Assembly (NCBI RefSeq): GCF_947258355.1
Contig: NZ_CAMYIC010000031.1
Coordinates: 1 to 33,342, forward strand
From: an uncultured Allomuricauda sp.
GTDB taxonomy: Bacteria > Bacteroidota > Bacteroidia > Flavobacteriales > Flavobacteriaceae
DNA: 33,342 bases
Direction of reading: 5' to 3'
The notes below the pieces were generated by a model. It was not told where the DNA came from, did not search any database, and was given only the letters and a program-made list of their open reading frames with translations. Numbering within the stretch: position 1 is the stretch's first letter; every line of letters begins with the position of its first letter. A program made the position numbers and the translations under genes. Positions 7,667 to 15,184 of the stretch are shown piece after piece.

Positions 7667-7728
7667 TCCGCTCAGCTATAAGCACATAGGTTTGCTCAAT
7701 TATTATGGTTGGCTAATGGCTGGGCGGA
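7667..7728 (+). terminator. Large imperfect hairpin, possible terminator
   Basis: Arms 7667-7683 (TCCGCTCAGCTATAAGC) and 7712-7728 (GCTAATGGCTGGGCGGA) pair over 17 positions with one mismatch and two G-U pairs, around a loop of 28 nt. A T-rich stretch follows (TTTG, then eight T at 7743-7750). It may end or attenuate the transcript of the secreted-protein gene before the membrane-sensor gene at 7794. Confidence 0.45.
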
Positions 7729-7793
7729 TTTGTTTCCCTGAATTTTTTTTGATATTATTTAAGAACTAATTTTTTCACATAAAAATCCTAAGG

Positions 7794-8414
7794 ATGCTGA
7801 AAACAAGAACAATAAAGCAACGAATTCATGCAGGTTTTGTGCTTGCGGCCGCATTTTTATTGGTTCTCGCATCCAATCGGCTGAACAACCGGAACTTTAG
7901 CACGGTGGAGCATGGTGTGGACTCGGTTTTTGAGGATCGCTTGGTGGTCCAGGAATATATTTACAGACTGAACAATCTGTTTCATAAAAAAGCTTTGTTC
8001 TTGGCGAACAATGCACGGGATCAAGTAGAAATACCACAATATCCTGAAATCAAAACTATTCTCGCAGACTTTGAAAAAACCGAATTAACTAGAGAGGAAT
8101 CCCAGTATTTAGCCAATTTAAAGGAGAACTATAGGGATCTTAAGGCTTTGGAAACCGATTATGTGAACAATGAATCGTCCGAGAAAGAAATTTTTTCAGT
8201 TTTGAACGGTATCAGTAGTAATCTGGACGAACTTGCCGAGGTCCAACTTTCGGAGGGCAGACAATTAACGCAGCGCTCCAAAAGGTCTTTGGGCATGAAT
8301 CAATTATTGTCCCGAATCGAAATTGTTTTCTTGGTCATTATCGGAATACTATTTCTGATTATTGTTTTCCATCGCGATAAACCCAATATGGAACTTGTGG
8401 AAGATGGTTCTTAG
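7794..8414 (+). CDS. Stand-alone helical-bundle membrane sensor (4HB_MCP-like), no output domain
   Basis: A 206-residue protein with two membrane segments (about 12-28 and 175-193) enclosing about 145 residues of long amphipathic helices. The layout matches the periplasmic four-helix-bundle ligand-binding module of chemoreceptors and kinases, including the start pattern KTRTIKQRIHAGFVLAAA. After the second membrane segment only 13 residues remain: no HAMP, methylation, kinase or cyclase domain. The start ATG has AAGG just before it. It may be a co-sensor that passes a signal laterally to another membrane protein, or a structural envelope protein. Its stop overlaps the stop of the convergent gene by a few nucleotides. 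Confidence 0.78.
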   Translation: MLKTRTIKQRIHAGFVLAAAFLLVLASNRLNNRNFSTVEHGVDSVFEDRLVVQEYIYRLNNLFHKKALFLANNARDQVEIPQYPEIKTILADFEKTELTREESQYLANLKENYRDLKALETDYVNNESSEKEIFSVLNGISSNLDELAEVQLSEGRQLTQRSKRSLGMNQLLSRIEIVFLVIIGILFLIIVFHRDKPNMELVEDGS

Positions 8415-8854
8415 TACACTTCCAAAATAGAGTGCTCTTTTCCATTGAAAACAAAATATCCACCCTTTTCTTTTCCCAGCAATAACCTGGCTATTGGAGC
8501 ATTTGCCGAAATGCAATACACCATATCACCTTCTTTTTTAAAAGCGCCAGCGGAAATGGCAATATAATAATCCGCCATGCTTGTTTTTACCAAGGATCCC
8601 AAACGTATTTTATCGGAGGGTTTTTCAGCGCTGATTTTGTTGAGAATACTTCGGGTTGCATCGAGCTCCTGTAATTGTTGGCCCAGCTTTTCCTGCTCCA
8701 ACTGGACCATGGCCCTGCCGGTTTCGTGTTTGTCACCTGCGGAGCTTTTAGTTTCAGAACCCAAGGATTCTTGGAGTTCATCACTTTGTTTTTTAAGACG
8801 GGCCGTTCTATCGTTCACATATGCCCAACAAAATTCCAATAATGCTTGTTTCAT
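8411..8854 (-). CDS. GreA/GreB-like protein with N-terminal coiled coil
   Basis: A 147-residue protein from ATG 8852-8854. The N-terminal part (about 1-70) is a charged, Gln/Glu/Lys-rich coiled coil. The C-terminal part (about 75-147) resembles the GreA/GreB C-terminal domain: IRLGSLVKTSMADYYIAIS, then CISANAPIARLLLGKEKGG, then FNGKEHSILEVY. Close relatives are common in Flavobacteriaceae and, from memory, are often labelled 3-oxoacyl-ACP synthase in databases, a name that nothing in this sequence supports. A TTG two codons upstream (8860) is rejected in favour of the ATG. It follows the kinase gene by 8 nt and probably belongs to the RR-HK operon, which would link a polymerase-binding type protein to sigma-54 signalling. 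Confidence 0.75.
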   Translation of the reverse strand: MKQALLEFCWAYVNDRTARLKKQSDELQESLGSETKSSAGDKHETGRAMVQLEQEKLGQQLQELDATRSILNKISAEKPSDKIRLGSLVKTSMADYYIAISAGAFKKEGDMVYCISANAPIARLLLGKEKGGYFVFNGKEHSILEVY

Positions 8855-8862
8855 AATCAAGA

Positions 8863-10215
8863 TTAGGCAAAGGTAAGTCGAAAGACAGTTTCCTTATGCG
8901 GAACCGAACGCACCTGAATGGTTCCCCCGTGTAGTTGCATTACCCGTTTGGAAAGACTGAGCCCAATTCCAGTTCCCTCGCTTTTTGTAGTGAAAAAAGG
9001 AACAAATATTTCGTCCATCACCTCGGGTGGAATCCCCGGTCCGTTGTCCCTAATTTCAATAAACTTGGAGCTGCTTTCATCGATACCTGCCACTACAAGC
9101 ACCTTTCCATCTTTGGTGGAATCCACAGATTGCAAACCATTTTTGGCCAAGTTGATCAGCACTTGGGAAATTTGTTTTTCATCAATGTAGAATTCCAAAT
9201 CCTCTGGTTGGCAAATAGTGGAGAACTCACTCTCCCCATCAATCAATCGAGCAGACATGAGCACATCGATTTTTTCCAAAAGTTCCTTCCCTTTTACCAA
9301 GGATTTGTTGGGTTCCGGCACGTGCAATAAACTTCGGTACGATTGTACAAAATCCATAAGGTCCCCTCCCTGCTCTTTGATGACCTCCAATCCTTTTAAG
9401 GTGTTTTTGATTTGACTCTCTTCCAATTCTTCCATCGGAGTAATCTTATCGCCTTTACGGTAATATTTAATAATGGAATCCGAAATGGAGGCAATTGGGG
9501 TAATAGTGTTCATGATCTCGTGGGTAAGCACCCGAATGAGCCTAACCCAAGATTCCGTTTCTTTTTCATCCAGCTCCTTATGAATATCCTGCACCACCAC
9601 CAATTGTAACGATTGACCATCCAGGGACAAGGGTGTTGATTTAATGGCCAATTGGGTTTGTTCGCGCTCATTGGACAATTGTACCAACTTCCGCTGAAAA
9701 GGTTCAAAATTTTTGAAGATGTGATATAGGCTTTCATCTACTTGTTTAAGTTGTTTGATGTGGTTCAGTGGGGTGTAATCCAACAACTGCTCCAAGGTGG
9801 GATTGGCAAAAAGAATATGCCCCTTTTCATTATAGGTCATGATGCCTATGCTGGCCTGTTTCAAAATTTCCTGATAATACTGCTCCCGTATTTGAAGTTG
9901 AAGATGCACCTCTTGGATTAGACCATTGACCCGATTTAAGCTTTTGTTCAGCTCTTTAAAAGACTCAATGGTAACCCCTTCAGGAAAACGCAGGGTGAAA
10001 TCCTCATTTTTGATTGCATCGAAAAAATAAGCGATTTTTCTATTGGTCCGATTGATAAAAGTAATCAGTGAAAATACTTGTGCCACCAATAAAACAATAC
10101 AAAGCCCAAAGGTAAAATACCATTGGTTCGAAAATGAAAACCCTAGGGCAATGGCAGTCAAAGTGAGAAAGATTACCCGAAGAATAAGTTGAATGTAAAA
10201 GTTTCTACTGGCCAT
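8863..10215 (-). CDS. Membrane histidine kinase with PAS domain, intramembrane-sensing layout
   Basis: A 450-residue sensor kinase. Two membrane helices (about 8-28 and 33-53) are joined by only about five residues, so there is no periplasmic sensor domain. A HAMP-like helical linker (54-105), a PAS domain (about 110-215), a phosphoacceptor box with His232 in RVLTHEIMNTITPI, and an ATPase domain follow: N-box Asn355 and Asn359, G1 DNGPGIP (390-396), F box FVPFFTTK, G2 EGTGIGLS (413-420). The start codon overlaps the regulator stop (TAATG), indicating tight co-translation. The short loop recalls kinases that sense membrane events or partner transporters; here a large ABC export operon lies divergently next door. 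Confidence 0.93.
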   Translation of the reverse strand: MASRNFYIQLILRVIFLTLTAIALGFSFSNQWYFTFGLCIVLLVAQVFSLITFINRTNRKIAYFFDAIKNEDFTLRFPEGVTIESFKELNKSLNRVNGLIQEVHLQLQIREQYYQEILKQASIGIMTYNEKGHILFANPTLEQLLDYTPLNHIKQLKQVDESLYHIFKNFEPFQRKLVQLSNEREQTQLAIKSTPLSLDGQSLQLVVVQDIHKELDEKETESWVRLIRVLTHEIMNTITPIASISDSIIKYYRKGDKITPMEELEESQIKNTLKGLEVIKEQGGDLMDFVQSYRSLLHVPEPNKSLVKGKELLEKIDVLMSARLIDGESEFSTICQPEDLEFYIDEKQISQVLINLAKNGLQSVDSTKDGKVLVVAGIDESSSKFIEIRDNGPGIPPEVMDEIFVPFFTTKSEGTGIGLSLSKRVMQLHGGTIQVRSVPHKETVFRLTFA

Positions 10216-11579
10216 TAGGTACTTTTTTTCTTCAGCTTATTATAAAGGGTTTGGCGCGAAATGCCCAATTGCTCGGCAGCGGCGCTATAGTTTCCATCAT
10301 TTTGCTCTAGGGCCCTAGTGATCATCTGTTGCTCCATTTCGTTGAGGGTCATGAGCTCGCCATCCATTGACTGCATGGGTTTGGCATGGAGTAGGAAATC
10401 CGAAGGCTTTAATACATTACCATCTGATAGGATAACAGCCCGTTCCATGGTGTGCTGCAATTCCCTTACATTTCCTGGCCAAGGATATTCCATGAGCTTT
10501 TCCTGTGCTGTTTGATTGATACGTAGACCCGATTTATCGTATTTATGGGCAAATTTTCTCAAGAAAAAATCGGCAAGTACCAGAATATCCTCATTGCGTT
10601 CGCGCAACGGAGGAACTTCAATATGTATAGTGTTTATTCGGTACAGTAAATCCTCACGGAACAAGCCATCCGCCACCATTTGTTCCAAATTGCAATTGGT
10701 GGCACAGATCAATCTAATATCTACATTTATGGATGTATTGGAGCCCACCCTAACAACGGATTTATTTTGGATGGAGGATAATAGCTTGGCCTGCATTTGC
10801 AAAGAAAGATTCCCGATTTCATCCAGAAACAGACTTCCTTGGTTGGCCGCTTCAAACTTACCTGCCCGATCTTCCTTGGCATCGGTAAAAGAGCCCTTGG
10901 TATGCCCAAAAAGTTCACTTTCGAACAAGTTTTCGGCTATGGAGCCCATATCTACATTTATAAACACTTCATTTTTTCTGTTGGAGAGGCGATGCAGTTC
11001 CCTGGCAATCAATTCTTTTCCTGTGCCATTTTCGCCCGTAATAAGGACGTTCACGTCGGTTTTGGCCACTTTTGCCACCAGGTTCAAAACAGAGGTCAAC
11101 GCTTTGGATTGACCGATAATATAATTCCGACCCTCGTTGATGACCTGTTTTAAATTGCTTTCCTTTTTTTTGAGGTGGTGGATTTCCTGTTTGGATTTCC
11201 TTAGCTCATGGGCGGATTTTACAGTGGTCATTAAACGCTCGTTGTTCCATGGCTTTAGCACAAAGTCGGAGGCTCCTTGTTTGAGTGCCCTTACCGCCAA
11301 ATCCACCGCGCCGTAGGCAGTCATCATAATCACCGATGTGTCAGGAGATCTTTTTTTGATTTCTTTTAACCAATACAGTCCTTCGTTACCCGTGTTCACG
11401 CCGGCGGAAAAGTTCATGTCCAACAGTACAATGTCAATATCCTCCAAATTTGGAAAAGAAGAAATTTGGTTGGGGTTGAATATGGTTTGGACGCTTTTGT
11501 ATTCAAACTGCAATAAAATTTCCAAAGCGCTCAACACGCTCTTGTTATCGTCAACCACTAAAATTTTGGCATCAACCAT
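10215..11579 (-). CDS. Sigma-54-type response regulator with variant GSFTDA loop
   Basis: A 454-residue NtrC-family protein. The receiver (5-122) has Asp10/Asp11, phospho-acceptor Asp54 (IVLLDMNFS) and Lys109 (LKPW). The AAA+ domain has Walker A GENGTGKE (182-189) and Walker B LFLDEIG (250-256). The Fis-type HTH is at 429-450 (YSAAAEQLGISRQTLYNKLK). The sigma-54 contact loop reads GSFTDA (229-234), not GAFTGA: the key Phe and Thr are kept, Ala is Ser and the second Gly is Asp. The neighbouring regulator at 5301-6626 has the standard loop. It overlaps the downstream kinase by one base and is transcribed divergently from the TolC operon, its most likely target. Confidence 0.93.
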   Translation of the reverse strand: MVDAKILVVDDNKSVLSALEILLQFEYKSVQTIFNPNQISSFPNLEDIDIVLLDMNFSAGVNTGNEGLYWLKEIKKRSPDTSVIMMTAYGAVDLAVRALKQGASDFVLKPWNNERLMTTVKSAHELRKSKQEIHHLKKKESNLKQVINEGRNYIIGQSKALTSVLNLVAKVAKTDVNVLITGENGTGKELIARELHRLSNRKNEVFINVDMGSIAENLFESELFGHTKGSFTDAKEDRAGKFEAANQGSLFLDEIGNLSLQMQAKLLSSIQNKSVVRVGSNTSINVDIRLICATNCNLEQMVADGLFREDLLYRINTIHIEVPPLRERNEDILVLADFFLRKFAHKYDKSGLRINQTAQEKLMEYPWPGNVRELQHTMERAVILSDGNVLKPSDFLLHAKPMQSMDGELMTLNEMEQQMITRALEQNDGNYSAAAEQLGISRQTLYNKLKKKST

Positions 11580-11629
11580 AAGACTTCAGTTTCATATTGT
11601 TGGCTAAAACTAATAATTGCTTCGACACG

Positions 11630-11679
11630 TTTTACATAACTGTAAAATATTTGGACATTTTTTGTACAAAATTTTTACA
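11630..11679. promoter_or_regulatory. Cluster of TTTTACA/TGTAAAA palindromes between RR-HK and the export operon
   Basis: TTTTACA-TAAC-TGTAAAA (11630-11647) is a perfect 7+4+7 inverted repeat. A second palindrome TTTTGTACAAAA (11660-11671) and another TTTTACA half site (11673-11679) follow. The cluster is 60-110 bp upstream of the sigma-54-like element of the export operon, so it may be the enhancer bound by the divergent regulator; binding is inferred. Confidence 0.55.
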
Positions 11680-11740
11680 CCCCATACAGGATTATTATAA
11701 CTTTACGGGTGTAACTAACTGATAATCAGCAAAAATTTAT

Positions 11741-11757
11741 TTTGGCACAAGAATAGA
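11741..11757 (+). promoter_or_regulatory. Possible degenerate sigma-54 promoter of the export operon
   Basis: TTTGGCACA (11741-11749) gives a good -24 element, but the -12 position reads TAGA where TTGC is expected. A second TTTGGCACA (11764-11772), 23 bp further on, is too close to the ATG at 11783 to give a normal leader. The 11-mer TAACTGATAAT at 11716-11726 is also found upstream of the strong sigma-54 promoter at 6757. Confidence 0.35.
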
Positions 11758-11782
11758 ACATAGTTTGGCACAGCATTAAACT

Positions 11783-13117
11783 ATGAATTTAAAAATATAC
11801 ATAACAACCTTATTATTATTGGCTTCGTTCATTGGGGTTTCCCAAGAGGTTTGGACTTTGGAAGAATGTGTGGATTATGCCATTGAACATAACCTTCAGG
11901 TAAAGAACACCTCTTATAACAATGAATCCAGCAGGGAATCCTACAGACAATCCATTCGCAACTTATTGCCATCTGTAAATGGGTCCACCGACTATACAAT
12001 TAGGTATGGTAGGTCTGCCGACCCTCAGACCAACGATTATGTGAACACGGAATTCTTTAGCAATAATTACTCGCTCAATGCGAGTTTGGATTTGTTCCGT
12101 GGTTTTCAGAAGCTTAATTCGATAAGAGCCTCCAAGTTTATTTATAAGGCTACCCAAGAAGATATTCTTCAAGAAAAATTCCTATTGGCATTTAGGGTGA
12201 TGAGAGCATATTATGACATTAAATTTTTTGAAGGTTTGGTGGCGAATTCATTGGAACAATTGGAAATCTCCCAGGGAAACTACGATTTGGTCAATAAGCA
12301 AGTGGAATTGGGTTTAATGGCTGGGGCCGACCTTTATGAAGCTGAATCCAATCTTTTGGGAGATAAGTTATTGTTGACCCAGAACCAAAATCAATTGGCC
12401 AACGCCAAGCTTGTACTTTTACAAGAAATGAACTTGACCGAGGTCTCCAACATTGATATTCAGGAAAGCTTGGAAGAAGCTACGGTAAAAGAAGATGTCA
12501 CCTTGGATTCCCTATATCAAAAGGCAAGGGGTTTTGTGCCCTTGGTAAAATCGCAGGAGTATCGGGTAAATGCAGCCAAAAAGCAATTACAGGCAACAAG
12601 AGGGGCGTTGCTACCTTCTTTGTCCCTTTTTGCAGGTTACGGAACCAGCTATTTTGAGACCAATGTGGATGAGAACGGGAATGTAATCCCATTTAGAACC
12701 CAGTTCACGGACAACCAGTCCAAATTTGTTGGAGCTCAATTGAACATTCCGATAAGCAACGGATGGTCCAATCATTCACGAGTAAAACAACAGAAAATAG
12801 CATATATGCAAGCCAAGAATAATTTAGAGATACAGGAGCAGGAACTTTTTCAGCTATTGCAACAATTGGTGCAGGATAATCGAGCTCTTATTGCAGAATA
12901 TGAACAGAGTACCACACAAGTAGAGTCGCAGCGATTGGCCTTTGAGATAGCCCAAAAGAGGTACGAAAAGGGACTGATCAATGCCCTAGAGCTTTTTCAG
13001 GCAAAGAACCTTTACGGAGTTGCGCAGAATCAAAATTTGCAGGTAGGTCTTAGGCTGAAAGTCAATCAAAGCACAATCGATTTTTATAGCGGACTGCCCA
13101 TTTTTAATATCAACTAA
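11783..13117 (+). CDS. TolC-family outer membrane efflux channel
   Basis: A 444-residue outer-membrane channel protein. A signal peptide (about 1-20, hydrophobic ITTLLLLASFIGVSQ) is followed directly by the family start VWTLEECVDYAIEHN. Two outer-membrane-factor repeats (about 26-215 and 235-440) carry long coiled-coil helices rich in Gln, Glu and Leu, including the closing repeat RLAFEIAQKRYEKGLINALE. Three copies should form a trans-periplasmic duct for the adaptor encoded 8 nt downstream. It is the first gene of the export operon and divergent from the regulator-kinase pair. The substrate cannot be read from this protein. Confidence 0.94.
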   Translation: MNLKIYITTLLLLASFIGVSQEVWTLEECVDYAIEHNLQVKNTSYNNESSRESYRQSIRNLLPSVNGSTDYTIRYGRSADPQTNDYVNTEFFSNNYSLNASLDLFRGFQKLNSIRASKFIYKATQEDILQEKFLLAFRVMRAYYDIKFFEGLVANSLEQLEISQGNYDLVNKQVELGLMAGADLYEAESNLLGDKLLLTQNQNQLANAKLVLLQEMNLTEVSNIDIQESLEEATVKEDVTLDSLYQKARGFVPLVKSQEYRVNAAKKQLQATRGALLPSLSLFAGYGTSYFETNVDENGNVIPFRTQFTDNQSKFVGAQLNIPISNGWSNHSRVKQQKIAYMQAKNNLEIQEQELFQLLQQLVQDNRALIAEYEQSTTQVESQRLAFEIAQKRYEKGLINALELFQAKNLYGVAQNQNLQVGLRLKVNQSTIDFYSGLPIFNIN

Positions 13118-13125
13118 AAAGAACC

Positions 13126-14376
13126 ATGGATATACAATTAGAAAAAAAGAAAGGACTTAAACTCAAACATTACGGCTATATCGCCTTGGGCATATTGTTA
13201 TTGTTTGTGGGCTATAAATTGATTTTTGCCAGTAGCATGTCCACTTTTAGAACGGAAAAGGAACGTTTGTCCCTTTCCACCGTAACCGATGGCAAGTTCG
13301 ATGATTATATTACCATAAATGGTAATGTTGCACCTATTGCCACTATTTATATGGATGCTTACGAAGGTGGACGAGTTTCCGAAAAGTTGATTGAGGAAGG
13401 GTCGATGGTCAAAAAAGGAGACATTATCCTGAAGCTGGAAAACATGGCCCTGTACGAACAGATTTTGGCCAGTGAAAGCAACTTGGCGCTTAAGCAGAAC
13501 GACCTCCGTTCCACCAAACTTACTTTCGACTCCAGACAAGTAGATGGTAGAAGGTCTTTGGCCACGGCCGAATATGACCTGCAGCGGCTAAAAAGGAACT
13601 ACGAGCAAAATCAGGAATTGTACAAGGATGAGTTGATATCCAAAGAGGCATACCTTCTCTCCAAAGAGAATTATGAGCTGGCCAAAAAGCAGTACGAAAT
13701 TGTAAAGCTACAAACAGAACAGGACGATGAATTGCGCAAGACTTCTTTAACAGGACTGGATGCCGATTTGGAGCGTATGCAAAAAACACTGTCCATGGTC
13801 TACGAACGCTTGGACCATTTAAATGTCCGGGCACCTGCCGATGGCCAATTAGGGTTTTTGGATGCAGAAATTGGTCAGAACATTTCTCAGGGACAACGTA
13901 TTGGCCAGATTAACGTGCTTACCGACTTTAAAATTGAAGCCGATATAGATGAGCATTATATCGATCGTGTAAAAAGGGACCTATCCGCTACCTTGGAGCG
14001 GAACGGAAATGAATTCAAATTGCGGTTGCGCAAAGTATACCCCGAGGTAAGGAATGGAAGATTCCGTGTAGACTTGGTTTTTGTGGACGAGAAACCCGAG
14101 ACCATCCGAGCAGGACAGAGCTACAACATACGATTGCAACTGGGTGAATCCAACGATGCCCTGCTGTTGCCCAAAGGCGGGTTCTTCCAGAGCACCGGCG
14201 GACAATGGGTGTTCGTGGTGGGCCCCGATGGTAACGAAGCCATCAAACGCAATGTGCGATTGGGCAAACAAAATTCAAGATATTATGAGGTCCTCGAGGG
14301 GCTTCAACCTGGAGAACAGGTCATTACCAGTAACTACGACAGTTTTGGTGATGCAGAACGGATCGTGCTGAAATAA
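13126..14376 (+). CDS. HlyD/MacA-like periplasmic adaptor
   Basis: A 416-residue membrane-fusion protein. It has one N-terminal membrane anchor (about 16-36), a lipoyl-like half (about 75-105, EGGRVSEKLIEEGSMVKKGD), a long coiled-coil hairpin (about 105-225), the second lipoyl half (about 228-255, NVRAPADGQLGFLDAEIGQ), then beta-barrel and membrane-proximal domains (260-416, ending LQPGEQVITSNYDSFGDAE). It links the MacB-type permeases in the inner membrane to the TolC-like channel encoded just upstream. There is no lipobox, so it is anchored by the helix. Confidence 0.93.
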   Translation: MDIQLEKKKGLKLKHYGYIALGILLLFVGYKLIFASSMSTFRTEKERLSLSTVTDGKFDDYITINGNVAPIATIYMDAYEGGRVSEKLIEEGSMVKKGDIILKLENMALYEQILASESNLALKQNDLRSTKLTFDSRQVDGRRSLATAEYDLQRLKRNYEQNQELYKDELISKEAYLLSKENYELAKKQYEIVKLQTEQDDELRKTSLTGLDADLERMQKTLSMVYERLDHLNVRAPADGQLGFLDAEIGQNISQGQRIGQINVLTDFKIEADIDEHYIDRVKRDLSATLERNGNEFKLRLRKVYPEVRNGRFRVDLVFVDEKPETIRAGQSYNIRLQLGESNDALLLPKGGFFQSTGGQWVFVVGPDGNEAIKRNVRLGKQNSRYYEVLEGLQPGEQVITSNYDSFGDAERIVLK

Positions 14377-14438
14377 TCCGTAGAAGTGTAACATCAATCA
14401 AAAAAGAACAGTCTTTAAATAAAAAACAACCATCAAAA

Positions 14439-15134
14439 ATGATACAGATAACAGACCTTAAAAAGAGCTTTCGAACAGAAGAGGTAGAGACCTTGGCCTT
14501 GAACGGGGTAAACCTAAAAGTGGAAGAAGGCGAATTTGTGGCCATTATGGGCCCATCCGGATGTGGGAAATCCACCTTACTGAACATAATCGGAATGTTG
14601 GACAACCCAACCGAGGGCAGCTACAATTTTGCCGGGCACGAAGTGGGTGGACTAAAGGAAAGCCAGCGAACGCAACTCCGAAAGGGAAACCTTGGCTTTG
14701 TATTCCAAAGCTTTAACCTAATCGATGAACTCACGGTTTTTGAAAACGTAGAGCTTCCGTTGATCTACCTTAAAATGAACAAGGCCGAGCGCAGGGAAAA
14801 AGTGCAAAAAGTGCTGGAGCGCATGAAAATCGCACATAGGGAAAAGCACTTTCCACAGCAACTATCCGGAGGTCAGCAGCAAAGGGTAGCCATTGCAAGG
14901 GCGGTAGTCACCAACCCAAAATTGATCTTGGCGGATGAGCCGACGGGGAACCTTGATTCCAAAAACGGTATTGAGGTGATGAACCTGTTGACAGAACTCA
15001 ACCAAGAAGGGACCACTATTGTTATGGTAACGCACTCCGATCGCGATTCGCACTATGCCCACAGGGTTATCAATCTGTTCGACGGCCAAATTGTGACCGA
15101 AAGTCAAAATAAGCCAATGAAAAGCATGGTATAG
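14439..15134 (+). CDS. ABC transporter ATPase, LolD/MacB type
   Basis: A 231-residue nucleotide-binding subunit with all motifs intact: Walker A GPSGCGKST (38-46), Q-loop Gln90 in FVFQSFNLI, signature LSGGQQQRVAIARA (142-155), Walker B LILADEPTGNLDS (162-174) with catalytic Glu167, and H-loop His199. It lacks a fused permease, so like LolD it must pair with separate FtsX-type permeases, four of which follow. It powers the release or expulsion of substrate through the adaptor and channel. A second, divergent ATPase ends the operon at 27053. Start is ATG 14439. Confidence 0.95.
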   Translation: MIQITDLKKSFRTEEVETLALNGVNLKVEEGEFVAIMGPSGCGKSTLLNIIGMLDNPTEGSYNFAGHEVGGLKESQRTQLRKGNLGFVFQSFNLIDELTVFENVELPLIYLKMNKAERREKVQKVLERMKIAHREKHFPQQLSGGQQQRVAIARAVVTNPKLILADEPTGNLDSKNGIEVMNLLTELNQEGTTIVMVTHSDRDSHYAHRVINLFDGQIVTESQNKPMKSMV

Positions 15135-15184
15135 GAGTTTAATTCATCAATCAAAAAACAATCAAATCAATCAAAACCATAATC

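Noticed and set aside
10516..11112. A 198-codon plus-strand open frame
   Set aside because: It is the antisense shadow of the AAA+ domain of the sigma-54 regulator, whose motifs are clear on the minus strand.
11764..11780. Second TTTGGCACA as an independent sigma-54 promoter
   Set aside because: The -12 position reads TAAA and the predicted start would fall at or inside the start codon at 11783.
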